In this document: positions 1-8,494 of the stretch, in pieces
How positions within the stretch are numbered: the stretch's first letter is position 1
Layout: each line of letters opens with the position of its first letter
DNA from: an uncultured Lachnospiraceae bacterium
GTDB taxonomy: Bacteria; Bacillota; Clostridia; Lachnospirales; Lachnospiraceae
Reading direction: 5' to 3'
NCBI GenBank assembly: GCA_910586315.1
Contig: CAJUIP010000002.1
Coordinates: forward strand, 62,001-126,000
Length of the DNA stretch: 64,000 nucleotides
Translations under genes and position numbers: made by a program
The notes under the pieces: generated by a model
The model's database searches: none
Told to the model about the DNA's origin: nothing
Seen by the model: the letters and a program-made list of their open reading frames with translations, nothing else

Positions 1-158
1 AGCTCGTTGGTGATATTCCCGGCCATGGAATCCACGCCTTCTACTTCCGTTGCCGCCAGGCCGGCAATAATTGCTACCACTTCGTCAGCAATCTGCACTT
101 CACCGATTTTATCTTTTTCATATACCTTATGACTGCTTCTCTCTGTATCCGTTGCCAC
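1..158 (-). CDS. Asp23/Gls24 family envelope stress protein, N-terminal part
   Basis: Only the first ~52 codons are inside the window; the gene runs off the left edge. The start is a GTG at 156-158 with AGGAGG at 167-172, 8 nt upstream. The translation begins MATDTERSSH and continues through IADEVVAIIAGLAATEVEGV, the typical N-terminus of Asp23/Gls24 (DUF322) proteins, small cytoplasmic proteins tied to alkaline or envelope stress and membrane association. In many clostridia this gene follows the spoIIIA operon, as here, with one extra gene between. The family call is firm; the exact role is not known. Confidence 0.85.
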   Translation of the reverse strand, partial: MATDTERSSHKVYEKDKIGEVQIADEVVAIIAGLAATEVEGVDSMAGNITNE

Positions 159-213
159 AATAATTACCTCCTGCAATCCATAGTCAATACAATCATGCCG
201 CCGTATCCGCTTA

Positions 214-374
214 CAGTATGCTTGAAAGTTGCTTTCCGTCAAATATGCATTCCACCTTGTGGAAAATTAGGGCCAAATAAACACGGCGTGACAGACAACG
301 TTAAGTGAATTTGGGCCAAATCTGACGCGAAGCGGAGCATGCAGATAGCGGAAACGAATTTTCAAACACACTCC
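214..374. repeat. 160-bp MITE-like repeat, copy 1
   Basis: About 160 bp with imperfect terminal inverted repeats: CAGTATGCTTGAAAGTT at 214-230, and AATTTTCAAACACACTC at 357-373, whose reverse complement is GAGTGTGTTTGAAAATT. The interior shares blocks such as GGAAATTAG, GGGCCAAAT and GCATGCAGAT with the copy at 45599-45758. It has no coding capacity. Its size and terminal repeats fit a non-autonomous transposon derivative. Confidence 0.65.
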
Positions 375-393
375 AGGATTTATAGCGCTTGTC

Positions 394-622
394 GACATGA
401 TATCATGACCGCTTTGCGGCCATGATGCCTCCGGCGGATTTTAGCGCCTGGATTTCTGCGGCAAGCGCAGAAACCACATGCACAGATATAATGTCTAGCG
501 ACATTATATCATAACCGCTTCGCGGCCATGATGCCTCCGGCGGATTTTAGCGCCTGGATTTCTGCGGCGAGCGCAGAAACCACATGCACAGATATAATGT
601 CTAGCGACATTATATCATGACC
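394..622. repeat. 106-bp tandem repeat of nested hairpins
   Basis: Two near-identical 106-bp units run head to tail, plus a short third start at 606-622. Each unit holds a CCGC-TTCG-CGG hairpin, an 8-bp stem TTTCTGCG / CGCAGAAA, and an 11-bp perfect stem at its end (arms 485-495 and 500-510; again 591-601 and 606-616). The units differ at only a few positions. The block fills the gap between the Asp23 gene and the zinc-motif protein and contains no gene. Confidence 0.8.
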
Positions 623-696
623 CATGAATTTTGCATAGGCTTTTTGGCAATTTTTTAAGGCTGCTTCACGAAGAATGCAAAAGAATCCGAAAAATT

Positions 697-1653
697 TTAA
701 CGAACCACTCCGCTGCCATAGCATACCTGACATGTCCCTGTTCCGCGACAGGTATGGCACTTGTGAACTTTTCCTTCATCTGACCCTGTCCTGTTAAGAC
801 CATCGCCGCCACAGATATAGCAACGCCCTGTACCTTTGCAGGTACGGCAGGTATCATCCACTGTCTCCTTTCGCGAGGTTTTGGTGTCCGCACTGCCGCT
901 TGACGAAGAGCCGGAAACGGCGGAGCCAGAAGCGGTTCTGCGGCCCTTCGCGATGTCGTAAAGCTCTTTCACGGAATCCACCTGCTCGCCATAATTTAAG
1001 TTAAAGGAACCGGATATGGGTATAACGGCATAGCCGTATCTGCTTCCGGTCTTTAAATCTGCCTCGAAAGTTCCCTCCAGGTGTGTGCCGTTTTCCTCGT
1101 TTACTGTCAGAGTGTATACAGCTTTTTGTTTTGCTTTCTTTGAATATTGTTCGTCTAAGCTATAATCCGGTCGGTAATAGATTACGGCAAATTCTGTCGC
1201 CTTACCGGTCTGCGCTTTAGGATTCACTCCGAAACTGAGCATTTTTTCAATCGCACCGCTATCAGTCAGGGACAATCCAAGGAAATAATAATAACGGCCG
1301 CTTTGGGTATTTTCATTTTCTTCTGTTACGGCCACATAGAAGGTCTCCTCTTTCCCGTCAATGGTAGCCTTCATAATATTTTCTTCCGATGCAGATGAAC
1401 CAGAATCAGAAGCATCTGCCGCAGAGGTTTTTGTTTTTGTTGTGGTTGTTTCTTTCTCATTTAATGAAATGGGCGATTCTGCTATTTCCTTCCTCATTAC
1501 TTCGTATATCTCTTTCAACTGGTCTTCCGTCACTGATTCGCTTGGCATCAGTTTATCTATTGAATACTTCTTCTCTTCGGCAAACGCCTGTCCCATAAGC
1601 ATCGCGCAGAATAGCACCGCCAGCACGCTGATTCTGAAAATTCTCTTTTTCAT
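697..1653 (-). CDS. Secreted protein with C-terminal DnaJ-type zinc motifs
   Basis: 318 aa. Residues 1-25 form a Sec signal peptide ending in FAEE. The middle (about 90-240) is a novel region without a family I recognise. The last ~55 residues carry four CxxC pairs of the CxxCxGxG type (CRTCKGTG, CYICGGDG, CHTCRGTG, CQVCYGSG), the pattern of the DnaJ/Hsp40 zinc-finger domain, but there is no J-domain. The likely location is outside the membrane, so the motif may bind zinc structurally or hold client proteins. It lies between the spoIIIA operon terminator and the Asp23 gene on the same strand. Function unknown; the zinc-motif call is strong. Confidence 0.8.
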   Translation of the reverse strand: MKKRIFRISVLAVLFCAMLMGQAFAEEKKYSIDKLMPSESVTEDQLKEIYEVMRKEIAESPISLNEKETTTTKTKTSAADASDSGSSASEENIMKATIDGKEETFYVAVTEENENTQSGRYYYFLGLSLTDSGAIEKMLSFGVNPKAQTGKATEFAVIYYRPDYSLDEQYSKKAKQKAVYTLTVNEENGTHLEGTFEADLKTGSRYGYAVIPISGSFNLNYGEQVDSVKELYDIAKGRRTASGSAVSGSSSSGSADTKTSRKETVDDTCRTCKGTGRCYICGGDGLNRTGSDEGKVHKCHTCRGTGTCQVCYGSGVVR

Positions 1654-1792
1654 ATAATCCTCCTCCCCGAGTATAGCAGGTGTACAGGTCTTCCATATAT
1701 TACCACCTTATCATGCCGCCTTCGTATTGTCAATATGCCTGACATATAGTGCCGCGGCCAGTGCATGAAGGCCTGCCATTCCCCATAAAACA

Positions 1793-1826
1793 CCCCCTTT
1801 TCTTTTTGCATACCAGAAAAAGGGGG
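1793..1826 (-). terminator. Terminator of the spoIIIA operon
   Basis: A CCCCCTTTT / AAAAGGGGG stem (1793-1801 with 1818-1826), followed on the minus strand by TGTTTTA. It sits 40 nt past the spoIIIAH stop. Confidence 0.8.
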
Positions 1827-1864
1827 CATTCATCATTTATTCATGTGTTTGTTGCGGCAATTTT

Positions 1865-2599
1865 TTAATTCTCCAGATCCATCAGCGTAATCACAATGCC
1901 GTCGGCTCCGATCTCTGTCTTTCTTTTCACAATGTCTTCAATCTGAGCGCGCTCTGGGTCTGTAATGGAAACAGCGTTAATCACCACGTCCACCTTGTTT
2001 TCTGTGATGCTGACCACCGGATCCACAAATCCTTTGGCCTTTAGCAGAGTCTCCGCCGCATTTTCCTTCTCAGCGATCTCTGTCATCTGGATCATGTTCT
2101 GGATGGCGGCCTGCTTTTCCGTGTCCGGAATCTGGTCGCTGTTAATGAGCTGCATGAGAGTTTCCTTATTCTTTGCCCGGATTTGTTCCCGGTTCAGCTG
2201 GACGCCTGCTATGTACTCTGCCACGCTGGTGCCGTTGGTTAAAACTGCCTCCCCGGGATTTTCTATCCCGGCCTCCGCCGTTTCGCTTCCTGCGGCCTCC
2301 GCCTGCGCCGGATTCGCGCTTTCCCCCGCCGCATCGGACAAAGCCGTTCCTCCATCCTTAATGTTTTCCTCACCGTCTCCATCCAGGCTTGCGATTTCCT
2401 TCAAAGTGCCATCATCCACACCGTTTAGCGTTTGGTTCTCAGCCAAAATGTCTTCGTCTGAAATTTCCATCATGCCTGCCTCATAGACCTCAGCTCCGGC
2501 CACTTCCTTCTTGGCAGAATAGTTGAGATATCCAGCCGCTGCTATCATGATGGCCAGAGTTGTGATGATTACTTGGTTTCTTCTGAATATTCGTTTCAT
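1865..2599 (-). CDS. spoIIIAH: Stage III sporulation protein AH
   Basis: 244 aa. One N-terminal membrane segment (about 9-28) is followed by an acidic, low-complexity linker and a C-terminal YscJ/FliF-like ring-building domain (about 130-244, with the run EIADIVKRKTEIGADGIVIT near the end in related form). In known spore formers SpoIIIAH, in the mother cell membrane, meets SpoIIQ from the forespore to form the channel (feeding tube). It is the last gene of the operon and starts 3 nt after spoIIIAG. The acidic linker is longer than in Bacillus subtilis, which is common in clostridia. Confidence 0.95.
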   Translation of the reverse strand: MKRIFRRNQVIITTLAIMIAAAGYLNYSAKKEVAGAEVYEAGMMEISDEDILAENQTLNGVDDGTLKEIASLDGDGEENIKDGGTALSDAAGESANPAQAEAAGSETAEAGIENPGEAVLTNGTSVAEYIAGVQLNREQIRAKNKETLMQLINSDQIPDTEKQAAIQNMIQMTEIAEKENAAETLLKAKGFVDPVVSITENKVDVVINAVSITDPERAQIEDIVKRKTEIGADGIVITLMDLEN

Positions 2600-2602
2600 T
2601 CC

Positions 2603-3268
2603 TCAGACTCCTTTTTTCACCCGCTTTAATACTTTTATCTTATGTGCGGGCAGGCCAAATAATGCTTCCATGGCCTCAGAAATTTCAGCTTTCACCACCG
2701 CGTTTCCACCGCCGTCTGCACTTATGATGATTCCAGAAAGTTCAGGGCTCAGCTCCTTTTCCACAATAGGTGCCTGGCTCTGGCTTCCCATGACCGTATT
2801 CTCGGAAAGATCCTGCTGCCTTATGATACGGCTGGTCCCCCCATCTCCTCTCTCCTCCGTGGTGGAAACAGAGGTATTGGTATCCACATGGAGCACTTTT
2901 TCCTCCGAAGACTTCAGAACCACCATCACCTCCACCTCCCCAACTCCATCTACCCCCTTAAGAATCGAGCAGATTCTCTTTTCCAGTTCTGCTTCATAAG
3001 TCTCCATGCTTCCTGTGCTGCCTGAAGAAGTGACTCCGGACATCACGTTCCCTCCCGCCTCCTGCCCGTCAGAAAGCCCTTCATAGCTTCCTGCTGCAAT
3101 TTCAGGAAATGCGGCCTGTGGAGATAAATTTCCCGTCTCTTTCGAATCTTTTATATCGTCGTTCGGCATGGAAAGGATGAAAAGCAAAAGCCCTGAGCAA
3201 AACAAAAAAATGAGTTTTTCTTTATTGAGCTTCCAGATCGATTGTAATTTTTCCTTCTTCCAGTCCAT
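2603..3268 (-). CDS. spoIIIAG: Stage III sporulation protein AG
   Basis: 221 aa. A short basic N-terminus leads into one membrane segment (about 18-35), then a Ser/Gly-rich region and a ring-forming domain with VDGVGEVEVMVVLKSSEEK, typical of SpoIIIAG. The family forms a large ring in the mother cell membrane as part of the SpoIIIA-SpoIIQ complex. The start ATG has AGGAGAG just upstream and lies inside the end of spoIIIAF, giving a 47-nt overlap in another frame that suggests translational coupling. Confidence 0.95.
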   Translation of the reverse strand: MDWKKEKLQSIWKLNKEKLIFLFCSGLLLFILSMPNDDIKDSKETGNLSPQAAFPEIAAGSYEGLSDGQEAGGNVMSGVTSSGSTGSMETYEAELEKRICSILKGVDGVGEVEVMVVLKSSEEKVLHVDTNTSVSTTEERGDGGTSRIIRQQDLSENTVMGSQSQAPIVEKELSPELSGIIISADGGGNAVVKAEISEAMEALFGLPAHKIKVLKRVKKGV

Positions 3269-3776
3269 AATACTCTCCTATCTTCTTTTTCAGATTACCT
3301 ATTTCCCTGTTGGCAGAAAGCCTGCGATTCTTATCCTTTGGAAGGTCGGGGATACCTACCTGCATCTTGACTTCCATGAGCCGCCCAAACTCTCCATTCT
3401 CCATATCCGTATCCAGAACTGCCTGTACGCTTATGCATTCCACAGAAATCCCCTCGGCCATAGTTCTTAAATCGGTCTCCACCATCTCACGGTATCCGTC
3501 AATCAACTTAGAAATTCTCTTTCCATCTGCATCCTCAATCTCCTTCTGCAAAAGCTTTGCATCGTTCTGAAACGTCAGCCTCTCAAAAATTCCTGCCATC
3601 CGCGCTTCCAGACCGGACAAATCGGTAAAGGGCCCAAACACCAACAGAATAAAAATCATCCCCGTAAACAGCCGCAGATATTTTTCATACTTCTTATCCG
3701 GAATCAGAGACAGAATCATGGTCATCAGAATCAGATAAAAAACCAGACTGCCAATCCAGCCATATATTTCTTCCAT
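3222..3776 (-). CDS. spoIIIAF: Stage III sporulation protein AF
   Basis: 184 aa from the ATG at 3776, which has a strong GGGTGAGG site upstream; an in-frame GTG at 3785 is possible but lacks a well-spaced site. Two membrane helices (about 8-28 and 34-54) precede a soluble domain with predicted coiled-coil stretches and the family ending YYGLEEGKITIDLE. It is part of the SpoIIIA channel complex in the engulfing mother cell. Confidence 0.93.
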   Translation of the reverse strand: MEEIYGWIGSLVFYLILMTMILSLIPDKKYEKYLRLFTGMIFILLVFGPFTDLSGLEARMAGIFERLTFQNDAKLLQKEIEDADGKRISKLIDGYREMVETDLRTMAEGISVECISVQAVLDTDMENGEFGRLMEVKMQVGIPDLPKDKNRRLSANREIGNLKKKIGEYYGLEEGKITIDLEAQ

Positions 3777-3793
3777 AGCCCTCACCCCGCATA

Positions 3794-4939
3794 CTAGGCA
3801 GCATTGGTGGAAATGCAGAGAATGGCGATAGTCACTGCAAATAGCGCCAGAGAATACCCCACTATTTTAATCAGGATCCCATGTCCCCCAGCCACCTCCG
3901 TCATGCAGGAGACCAGCCTTTTATCACAGACCGGCTGCATGACGGCTGCTGCCACATAATATAGAAGCATCAATACAAACAGCTTAAGCATAGGAATTGC
4001 TGCCATAAAAATAAGAATCACCACAGCCGCAGCCCCTGCTGTGTTTTTTATGAGTATTCCGGAACCCATAACGATCTGAGATACGGCTCCGGCCCCGGCT
4101 CCAATCCCCGGGATCATCTGCGCCAGACGCATGGCAGAGGCATTCTTTAAAGCATCCGCCTGCGGCAATACAAGTCCCTGGATCACATGAAATCCCACCA
4201 CAATACCAAACATGGTCTTTACTGTCCACAAAATTCCCTGCCTTAAAAGCTCCGTCATTCTGGAGATCATATCCTCCTTATAAAGATTCCCAGCCAGTAC
4301 TAGCATCATGTAGACGCGCATCAGCGGAAGAAGAATCCCCGAAACCACGGCCTGTACCACCCCGATGGCCCCGAAGGTGAAGCCGCACATGGCTGATGAA
4401 GTGAAAGCCCCTCCTGCCATGGCCACTGCAATAAAATAAGCCGGAAGCAGTACCCGCATGAACTCCAGAATATCCCTGGAAATGGAATCTGCAACAGTGA
4501 TGCTGGCAAAAAAGCTGGCTGCAAGCATGGTCATGGTCAAAAGATACACCACATAAAACCCTGTTTCTGATACGTGCCCGGAACCGAAAATTCCTGAAAA
4601 ATTGGAAAAAATCGCTCCGATAAAGGCCAGTACTATGATCTGTCCCATAAGCTTCATATTGGTACCAATTTCCTGAAACAGGATCCTCTTCACCTCTCCG
4701 GCCGCCTGCGCCAGCACTCCTGCAAGATCACCCGATGCCAGCCGCTTCATCAGCTCCTGAAAGGAAACTTTCCCAGCCCCATCCCCAGTCATTGAATCCA
4801 GAAATTTTTGAATTTCTGCGGCATCAAAATCATCCCATACCTCTGTTTCCTCTGTCCAGGCTCCGGCTGCCGTTTCAGGACAAAGAATAAAGAATCCCAG
4901 AACCAGTACGACCGTCCATACAAACCATTTTCCTCTCAT
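3794..4939 (-). CDS. spoIIIAE: Stage III sporulation protein AE
   Basis: 381 aa polytopic membrane protein with a cleavable-looking N-terminal signal (ending about residue 26) and about eight membrane segments. Length and the Gly/Ala-rich helices (GGAFTSSAMCGFTFG region) match SpoIIIAE, the permease-like core of the mother cell-forespore channel. Its ATG overlaps the spoIIIAD stop by 4 nt. Confidence 0.95.
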   Translation of the reverse strand: MRGKWFVWTVVLVLGFFILCPETAAGAWTEETEVWDDFDAAEIQKFLDSMTGDGAGKVSFQELMKRLASGDLAGVLAQAAGEVKRILFQEIGTNMKLMGQIIVLAFIGAIFSNFSGIFGSGHVSETGFYVVYLLTMTMLAASFFASITVADSISRDILEFMRVLLPAYFIAVAMAGGAFTSSAMCGFTFGAIGVVQAVVSGILLPLMRVYMMLVLAGNLYKEDMISRMTELLRQGILWTVKTMFGIVVGFHVIQGLVLPQADALKNASAMRLAQMIPGIGAGAGAVSQIVMGSGILIKNTAGAAAVVILIFMAAIPMLKLFVLMLLYYVAAAVMQPVCDKRLVSCMTEVAGGHGILIKIVGYSLALFAVTIAILCISTNAA

Positions 4940-5328
4940 CCCACAAACACCTGCAATGTTTCCAGCAAAGCCAGCAGCACGGGAGCGCTGACAGCCAGAA
5001 TCGACAGTTTCCCAAACATCTCCACCTGGGTTCCCAGAGCTGAAAATCCCGCGTCCTTACAGATTCCGGAGGCAAATTCCGCTATATAAGTGATTCCTAC
5101 CATTTTGAGAAGCGTACCAAGATAGACACTTTTTACATTAATATAACTTCCAATGGTTCTGGCCGTCTCCAGAATCAACTCCAGTCGTGACATACCGAGG
5201 AATGCAATCACAATGCCAGCTGTCAGAATCAGGTAGATGGAATACTCTTGTCTTAATGGCTTTAGCTGTACCGCCAAAGCAACTGCTGCGATTCCCAGCA
5301 CGGCTGCCTGCACAATTGTCATAAACAA
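4936..5328 (-). CDS. spoIIIAD: Stage III sporulation protein AD
   Basis: 130 aa with four hydrophobic segments, the usual SpoIIIAD size. The block TYIAEFASGICKDAGFSALG is characteristic of the family. It lies 9 nt downstream of spoIIIAC and overlaps spoIIIAE by 4 nt. It is a membrane part of the SpoIIIA complex needed for late forespore gene expression. Confidence 0.95.
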   Translation of the reverse strand: MFMTIVQAAVLGIAAVALAVQLKPLRQEYSIYLILTAGIVIAFLGMSRLELILETARTIGSYINVKSVYLGTLLKMVGITYIAEFASGICKDAGFSALGTQVEMFGKLSILAVSAPVLLALLETLQVFVG

Positions 5329-5337
5329 GCCCTCCCA

Positions 5338-5532
5338 TCATAAAGCAAACAGGTTTTTTATGGTTTCAAACAACTCATATATGTAGGGAACAATCCAAAA
5401 CAGCACCAAAACCAGGCCTGCAAGACTTGTGAGAAAGGCCTGGTCCTCTCTGCCGCTGTGCTTCAGTACCTGGCAGATCACCGAAACTAAAATTCCCACT
5501 GCCGCAATTTTAAAAATCAGATTTACACCCAT
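5338..5532 (-). CDS. spoIIIAC: Stage III sporulation protein AC
   Basis: 64 aa with two membrane helices, starting MGVNLIFKIAAVGILVSVICQVLK, which is highly typical of SpoIIIAC. AC and AD share sequence similarity and sit together in the operon, as here. RBS GGAGGA precedes the ATG. Confidence 0.95.
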   Translation of the reverse strand: MGVNLIFKIAAVGILVSVICQVLKHSGREDQAFLTSLAGLVLVLFWIVPYIYELFETIKNLFAL

Positions 5533-5541
5533 TTCCTCCTC

Positions 5542-6078
5542 CTATGCCATGACCACCATCAAAAACAGCCCGGCTGCCATTCCCAGACACCGGTACAGCT
5601 TTGTTCTGGTTTCCATTTCTTTTTTTAAAAAGTGAATGGAATCATCCGTCTGCTCCAGGTAAAAAAGGAGTGTCCTCTCCTGCATATCCCGGTCTGCATA
5701 CCCAAGATTCTCTCCCAAAGCAGAAAGATTCTGTTTGTCTGCCTTATCCATGGGAAACTCCGTCGGAAACTTCTCCATCTCCTCCTTCCAGATGGTGAAA
5801 AGAGGGGTGCCGCTTTTCTCCTCCATACGCCGGAATACCCGGAGAAAAAAGAGCCCCGGCTCCTTCTCTGCACCCTCCCTGCCATCGGCAAACCGGTTTC
5901 CCACCTCGGAAAGTGCCTCCGGCAGGGTAGCGTTGGAATACAGAATCTGTCCTTTCAAATAAAAAATCATCTGCCGGAGCAAAAGAAGAACCTTAAGTCT
6001 TTCCTTCCATCTGTCTGCAGCAAGGAACCCCCCGCCAATCACTGCTCCGGCCATAATTAAAATCCCCACATATTTCAT
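5542..6078 (-). CDS. spoIIIAB: Stage III sporulation protein AB
   Basis: 178 aa. I place the start at the ATG 6076-6078 (MKYVGIL) because it has GGGAG about 9 nt upstream and gives the family length; the open frame continues further up without a good site. It has an N-terminal membrane helix, a soluble helical domain and a C-terminal hydrophobic tail, an arrangement like the GspF/T2SS F-domain fold reported for SpoIIIAB. Confidence 0.93.
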   Translation of the reverse strand: MKYVGILIMAGAVIGGGFLAADRWKERLKVLLLLRQMIFYLKGQILYSNATLPEALSEVGNRFADGREGAEKEPGLFFLRVFRRMEEKSGTPLFTIWKEEMEKFPTEFPMDKADKQNLSALGENLGYADRDMQERTLLFYLEQTDDSIHFLKKEMETRTKLYRCLGMAAGLFLMVVMA

Positions 6079-6146
6079 GTTTACGTCTCCCTGCTGTCCC
6101 CTCCGTATTATATTCAGCCAGACCTCCTCGCCCATTCGCACATCCA

Positions 6147-7085
6147 CTAATTCGCAGGCCCCAGTCTCATAAATTCTCCATCATAAATGTCGGTTACGGT
6201 TCCCGGACGAGGGGTCCCTGTAAGAACTACATACCGCTCGAACATCTTTTCCGCTGCCATTTCAGAAAGCACAGGCTTTCCCGCCAGATCTTCCACCCGG
6301 GTTCCATGGACTGTGGCAAGGATCCTGCATCCGCAGTTCATCACATCCCTGAGAGCCTCTAAGTCGTCCCGGGTTCCAATCTCGTCCACAGCCACCACAC
6401 GGGGCGCCATGGACCGTATCATCATAAGCATTCCCAAAACTTTCGGGCAGGCATCCATCACATCGGTCCGCACTCCCAGATCACATTGGGGAATCCCTTT
6501 AAAGCTTGCCCCAATTTCTGACCGCTCGTCCACCACGGACACCTCCATTCCCTTTCCATATGCGTTTCCATTAGAAATCTGCCTCACCGTATCTCTCAAA
6601 AGAGTGGTTTTTCCCGCACCCGGAGGAGAGAGAAACAGTGTATTTTTCAGACAGCCATTCTCATACAGAAACGGTAAAACGCGATCCGCACAGCCAATCT
6701 TCTGATGTGCCAGACGGATATTTAACCCTGAAATATCCTTGATGGTTCTCATCCGCTGTCCTTCCAGTACCGCTTTTCCGGAAATTCCCACCCGATGCCC
6801 TCCTTCGATAGTTAAAAAGCCCTGACGTACTTCATCCTCGAAGGCATACAGCGAATGTCTGGAGAAAATCCCAAGAATCTCTTTAATAAGCATCTGGTCG
6901 GCTGTCACTGCATCCTCTGGCTTCGCGCTTCCCCATCGTTCCAGGGTTCCCTTCTCCAAAAGCAGAAACTCCTGACCGTCCATGAAAACAAACACCGGTT
7001 TCCCGGCCCGAATCCGGATTTCTTGTACCTGTTTTATCTCCGGCACTGCCTTCTTAAAAATATCCTTAAGTCTGGCCGCCTCCAT
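6147..7085 (-). CDS. spoIIIAA: Stage III sporulation protein AA, secretion-type ATPase
   Basis: 312 aa from the ATG at 7085, with AGGAG 10 nt upstream; a GTG at 7094 is too close to that site. It has a Walker A (SPPGAGKTTLLRD, about 153-165) and Walker B (VVAVDEIGT, about 229-237), the layout of T2SS/T4P-type AAA ATPases. It is the cytoplasmic ATPase of the SpoIIIA transport complex and the first gene of the operon. Confidence 0.95.
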   Translation of the reverse strand: MEAARLKDIFKKAVPEIKQVQEIRIRAGKPVFVFMDGQEFLLLEKGTLERWGSAKPEDAVTADQMLIKEILGIFSRHSLYAFEDEVRQGFLTIEGGHRVGISGKAVLEGQRMRTIKDISGLNIRLAHQKIGCADRVLPFLYENGCLKNTLFLSPPGAGKTTLLRDTVRQISNGNAYGKGMEVSVVDERSEIGASFKGIPQCDLGVRTDVMDACPKVLGMLMMIRSMAPRVVAVDEIGTRDDLEALRDVMNCGCRILATVHGTRVEDLAGKPVLSEMAAEKMFERYVVLTGTPRPGTVTDIYDGEFMRLGPAN

Positions 7086-7108
7086 ATCCTTCACACTCCT
7101 TTATCCTC

Positions 7109-7136
7109 AATATATGTTTCCCGGACAGGTTTATGA
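7109..7136 (-). promoter_or_regulatory. Possible sigma-E promoter of spoIIIA
   Basis: On the minus strand TCATAAA (7130-7136) and CATATATT (7109-7116) are 13 nt apart, close to the sigma-E pattern (kmATAtt and CATACAnT). It lies just upstream of the spoIIIAA ribosome binding site; spoIIIA is a sigma-E operon in Bacillus. Based on motif match only. Confidence 0.45.
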
Positions 7137-7146
7137 CAACAACTAT

Positions 7147-7463
7147 GAGAAACACGCTTTGCGAGTTTCTCAAGTTATCGCGGCAGTCGCCAAGGTCTCA
7201 TGCAAGCACGGACTTTGGCTCGTTGATCGCATAAAAAAAGACCGGCAAAAAGCAACCGCTTATTACTGGTCCTTCTCCAATTCTGCATGACAGCCACAAC
7301 CGTCCAGATATCTTCTGAGCTGTCATTGGCAGCCTTCCTGTTTCAATTTATCCGCCAATCCGATTTAATAAATAACTGCACTCCCGCTGAAAGGGGAGAA
7401 CTGGCGCTGTGCTCCCGCGCTCAGCGCGAGCATATGCTGAAACACACGTCTGCTGCTTATTCA
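7147..7463. other. Intergenic stretch with hairpins
   Basis: No gene was seen between spoIIIAA and the acetyltransferase. It holds a hairpin at 7147-7171 (GAGAAAC / GTTTCTC arms), a terminator-like stem with seven Ts on the minus strand (7233-7276, likely ending the acetyltransferase transcript), and a CGCGC / GCGCG hairpin near 7410-7433. Confidence 0.5.
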
Positions 7464-7952
7464 TCAGCTGTTTTCCTGCCTGCCAATGGACATGATATAA
7501 ATCTGACATGGATTCCGTACATCCCACAAGGTTGGAAAAACTTCCAACTCCTGAAACCCAAGCGAAAGGTAGAACCTGTTGGTTTCATCATAAACATCGT
7601 ATCTGCCCATCTGGACAGTCTTTACCTGCATGAAAGAGTACCCCATCTCCCTGGCTTTTTCTGCTGCCTGTTCAAAGAGTTTTCGACCAATGCCCCGTCT
7701 GTGATATTCTCTCAACACTCCCATTACCGCCAATTCAACCGTATGCCGGCCGGTTTCTTTCAAATAGAGAAATCCCACCGGCTTATCGCCATCAAATGCA
7801 CAGAAGAACGGCTTCCCGCTGCTGTCTGAAATGTATTTTTCTACAGCTTCTGGAATAGCAAACCAATCCGGGAGCCGCTCCAATGTGAACTTTACAATGT
7901 TCTTTTTCCTTTCATCGCAGTTAATATTTTTGATTAAGATTTGTTCAGGCAT
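7464..7952 (-). CDS. GNAT family N-acetyltransferase
   Basis: 162 aa. It has the GNAT fold pattern: beta strands around PVGFLYLKE, the acetyl-CoA loop REYHRRGIGRKLFEQAAEKAR (motif Q/RxxGxG/A, about residues 84-92), and a late FYLSLGF strand. Substrate unknown. RBS GGAGA precedes the ATG, which overlaps the end of the broken gene upstream by 8 nt. It lies in the accessory patch downstream of rlmH, so it may be acquired. Confidence 0.88.
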   Translation of the reverse strand: MPEQILIKNINCDERKKNIVKFTLERLPDWFAIPEAVEKYISDSSGKPFFCAFDGDKPVGFLYLKETGRHTVELAVMGVLREYHRRGIGRKLFEQAAEKAREMGYSFMQVKTVQMGRYDVYDETNRFYLSLGFQELEVFPTLWDVRNPCQIYIMSIGRQENS

Positions 7953-8295
7953 TTTTTCTCCAGTCTCCGTAATTTGATAAGTTGTTATGCTTTAATGTCA
8001 TAGCATATTCAGCGTTTACTGCTTCCGTATTGCCTGTCTTTTTCTGAATTAAAATATTGGCAATGTGGTTTAAATATTGCGGAAATTTTTTCACATATTT
8101 ATCATCAATTTCTGCATCAGCTAATGGTATTCCACTTTTAGGATGTACACGCAAATACTCATCAATCGTAAGTTTTTCATGAGTGATAAAATCTTTTAAA
8201 TCACCTATATAATTTGTATTATAAGGATGATACCATTCCTATTTTTCTTTATTTGCTGAAACCTCATCAAATTTTTCACCTGTGGCTTCCATCAT
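7945..8295 (-). pseudogene. Broken small gene of unknown function
   Basis: A 117-codon frame starts at the ATG 8293-8295 and ends at 7945, interrupted by one in-frame TAG at 8239-8241 (codon 19). The remaining 97 codons encode a soluble, Lys-rich protein (includes ITHEKLTIDEYLRVHPKSG). I do not recognise the family. The stop codon and the lack of an RBS suggest decay; a start inside the downstream 69-codon part is possible but unsupported. Confidence 0.5.
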
Positions 8296-8386
8296 TTTTT
8301 TATTTCATTGATATAAGGTAATTTTTCTCCGCTTTCTTGACAGCACAGCCCGTATTCTCTTTTATCTTCGGGAACATCCGTTCCTT

Positions 8387-8414
8387 TTCACTCTTACTTG
8401 CGGTATGGTTCTCC
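8387..8414. other. att-like copy of the rlmH 3' end
   Basis: Matches the 3' end of rlmH (10632-10659) at about 21 of 28 positions, with similarity continuing past the stop codon to about 8351. Both copies carry a short stem there, GGAAC/GTTCC here and AGAAC/GTTCT at rlmH, with a paired substitution. It resembles the duplicated attachment core left by SCC-type integration at rlmH. Confidence 0.5.
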
Positions 8415-8494
8415 ATAAGAACCCCAAGTGCGTAAACTCCTGAGAAAACAGCACAAATATTATCCCTGTTCTGCCTCCTGCAACGGTATACAAT

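Noticed and set aside
1361..1657. Plus-strand reading frame opposite the zinc-motif protein
   Set aside because: No RBS, odd composition, and it lies fully on the antisense of a well-supported gene.
5601..6060. Several plus-strand frames opposite spoIIIAB
   Set aside because: Antisense shadows of a conserved gene; no RBS or family similarity.
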